Shown: positions 63,508 through 64,000 of the stretch, piece after piece
How positions within the stretch are numbered: the first letter of the stretch is position 1
Layout of the letters: each line of letters opens with the position of its first letter
Source: Mucilaginibacter straminoryzae
GTDB lineage: Bacteria; Bacteroidota; Bacteroidia; Sphingobacteriales; Sphingobacteriaceae
Assembly: GCF_022953055.1 (NCBI RefSeq)
Contig: NZ_JALJEJ010000003.1
Span: forward strand, 186,001-250,000
Length of the DNA: 64,000 nt
Reading direction: 5' to 3'
The notes under the pieces: generated by a model
What the model saw: the letters and a program-made list of their open reading frames with translations, nothing else
Databases searched by the model: none
Told to the model about the DNA's origin: nothing
Program-made: the position numbers and the translations under genes

Positions 63508-64000
63508 TTAATTATAACCCGGATTCTGCGTAAGCGTATTATTTGTCTGGAACGCAGAGGTTGGGATCGGGAACAACCTGCGATAGGTGTCAGCGTTGTT
63601 TTTACCCAAGCCCCAGGTACCTTCATATTTTCCGAAACGGATCATGTCATTACGGTGCCATGCTTCCCAAGAAAGCTCGCGGCAACGCTCTGCGTAAATA
63701 TCGTCTAAAGTAACGGCAGATAACGCAGCAGAAGTTGTACGGTTAGCTCTAAGGTTATTCACCAATGATAATGCTGTAGCGCCAAGGGTTGCTGTACCAC
63801 CACGTAAAATTGCTTCCGCTTTCATCAGCAGAATATCTGAGTAGCGGATTACAGGTACGTCATTATTTTGGTTACGGTTAATGGTATTGGTGTAATCCGG
63901 TAAGTATTTAATGTTACGGATACCTGTGTTCCACGCAATTTCGTCATTACCCAGATCAAATGCAGAAGCACCAAGTCTAGAACCGTTATCAACCAAAGGT
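63508..64000 (-). CDS. SusD/RagB-family outer-membrane glycan-binding protein, N-terminal part outside window
   Basis: Only the C-terminal ~164 residues are visible; the frame is open to the window end. DVPVIRYSDILLMKAEAILR and LSLVNNLRANRT, then ERCRELSWEAWHRNDMIRFG and RLFPIPTSAFQTNNTLTQNPGYN are standard SusD/RagB ends. It binds glycans at the cell surface with a SusC partner that should lie further right. With GH89 and the symporter it indicates a polysaccharide utilisation locus. Confidence 0.92.
   Translation of the reverse strand, partial: PLVDNGSRLGASAFDLGNDEIAWNTGIRNIKYLPDYTNTINRNQNNDVPVIRYSDILLMKAEAILRGGTATLGATALSLVNNLRANRTTSAALSAVTLDDIYAERCRELSWEAWHRNDMIRFGKYEGTWGLGKNNADTYRRLFPIPTSAFQTNNTLTQNPGYN

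Overview
The window looks like a chromosomal segment of a Bacteroidetes bacterium of the family Sphingobacteriaceae (Mucilaginibacter/Pedobacter-like). Evidence: many exact matches to the Bacteroidetes -7 promoter motif TAnnTTTG close in front of start codons, few Shine-Dalgarno sequences, SusD-, TonB-receptor- and GLPGLI-type proteins, and Bacteroidetes-style versions of PurC, Lgt and a zinc-free sirtuin. I see no rRNA, tRNA, CRISPR array, transposase or prophage. Most of the window is core or housekeeping sequence; the ends are cut (an MCE protein on the left, a SusD protein on the right).

Layout. 1-9 kb: MlaD-like protein, RNase Z, STAS protein, purC, PhoH ATPase, SAM hydrolase, MsbA-like ABC exporter, beta-CASP nuclease. 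9-16 kb: serC-serA, rpe, trxB, M19 dipeptidase, small lipoprotein, GT2 glycosyltransferase, DUF4174 protein. 16-23 kb: mtaB, lgt-gtrA-suhB run, guaB, GDSL esterase, LOG-family protein. 23-35 kb: accessory-like small regulators and enzymes (two XRE-like regulators, DUF4442, GNAT, AlbA/Schlafen, MATE, 2H phosphoesterase, HDAC-like, kynureninase, AAG glycosylase, fRMsr, CrtA-like, Dph6-like, sirtuin). 35-38 kb: a cobalamin riboswitch controlling a BtuB-like receptor and a DUF6580 membrane protein. 38-47 kb: beta-lactamase-fold protein, SRPBCC protein, the thrS-infC-rpmI-rplT operon, GLPGLI-like protein, LutA-like protein, UMF1-type MFS. 47-51.6 kb: nrdB-nrdA behind a second cobalamin riboswitch. 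51.7-57.3 kb: a cytoplasmic two-component signalling cluster of five genes. 57.6-64 kb: a glycan locus with GH89 alpha-N-acetylglucosaminidase, a sodium/solute symporter, an HGSNAT-like membrane acetyltransferase and a SusD protein.

Most notable: (1) a histidine kinase whose N-terminus is the HNOBA domain of soluble guanylate cyclases, with no H-NOX gene in the window, divergent from a tightly packed four-gene phosphorelay operon that contains a receiver-kinase with a degenerate ATP-binding G1 box; (2) REPIN-like paired inverted repeats that fill gaps from stop codon to start codon between co-directional genes and supply Shine-Dalgarno-like sequence to purC, nrdA and the Dph6-like gene; (3) two cobalamin riboswitches, one on class I ribonucleotide reductase; (4) bacterial homologues of the two consecutive lysosomal heparan-sulfate enzymes HGSNAT and NAGLU side by side; (5) tandem palindromes placed directly on the promoter of the GLPGLI-like gene. 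Several starts were moved to an internal codon because the longer reading frame begins with TTG/GTG or runs through a -7 promoter box.
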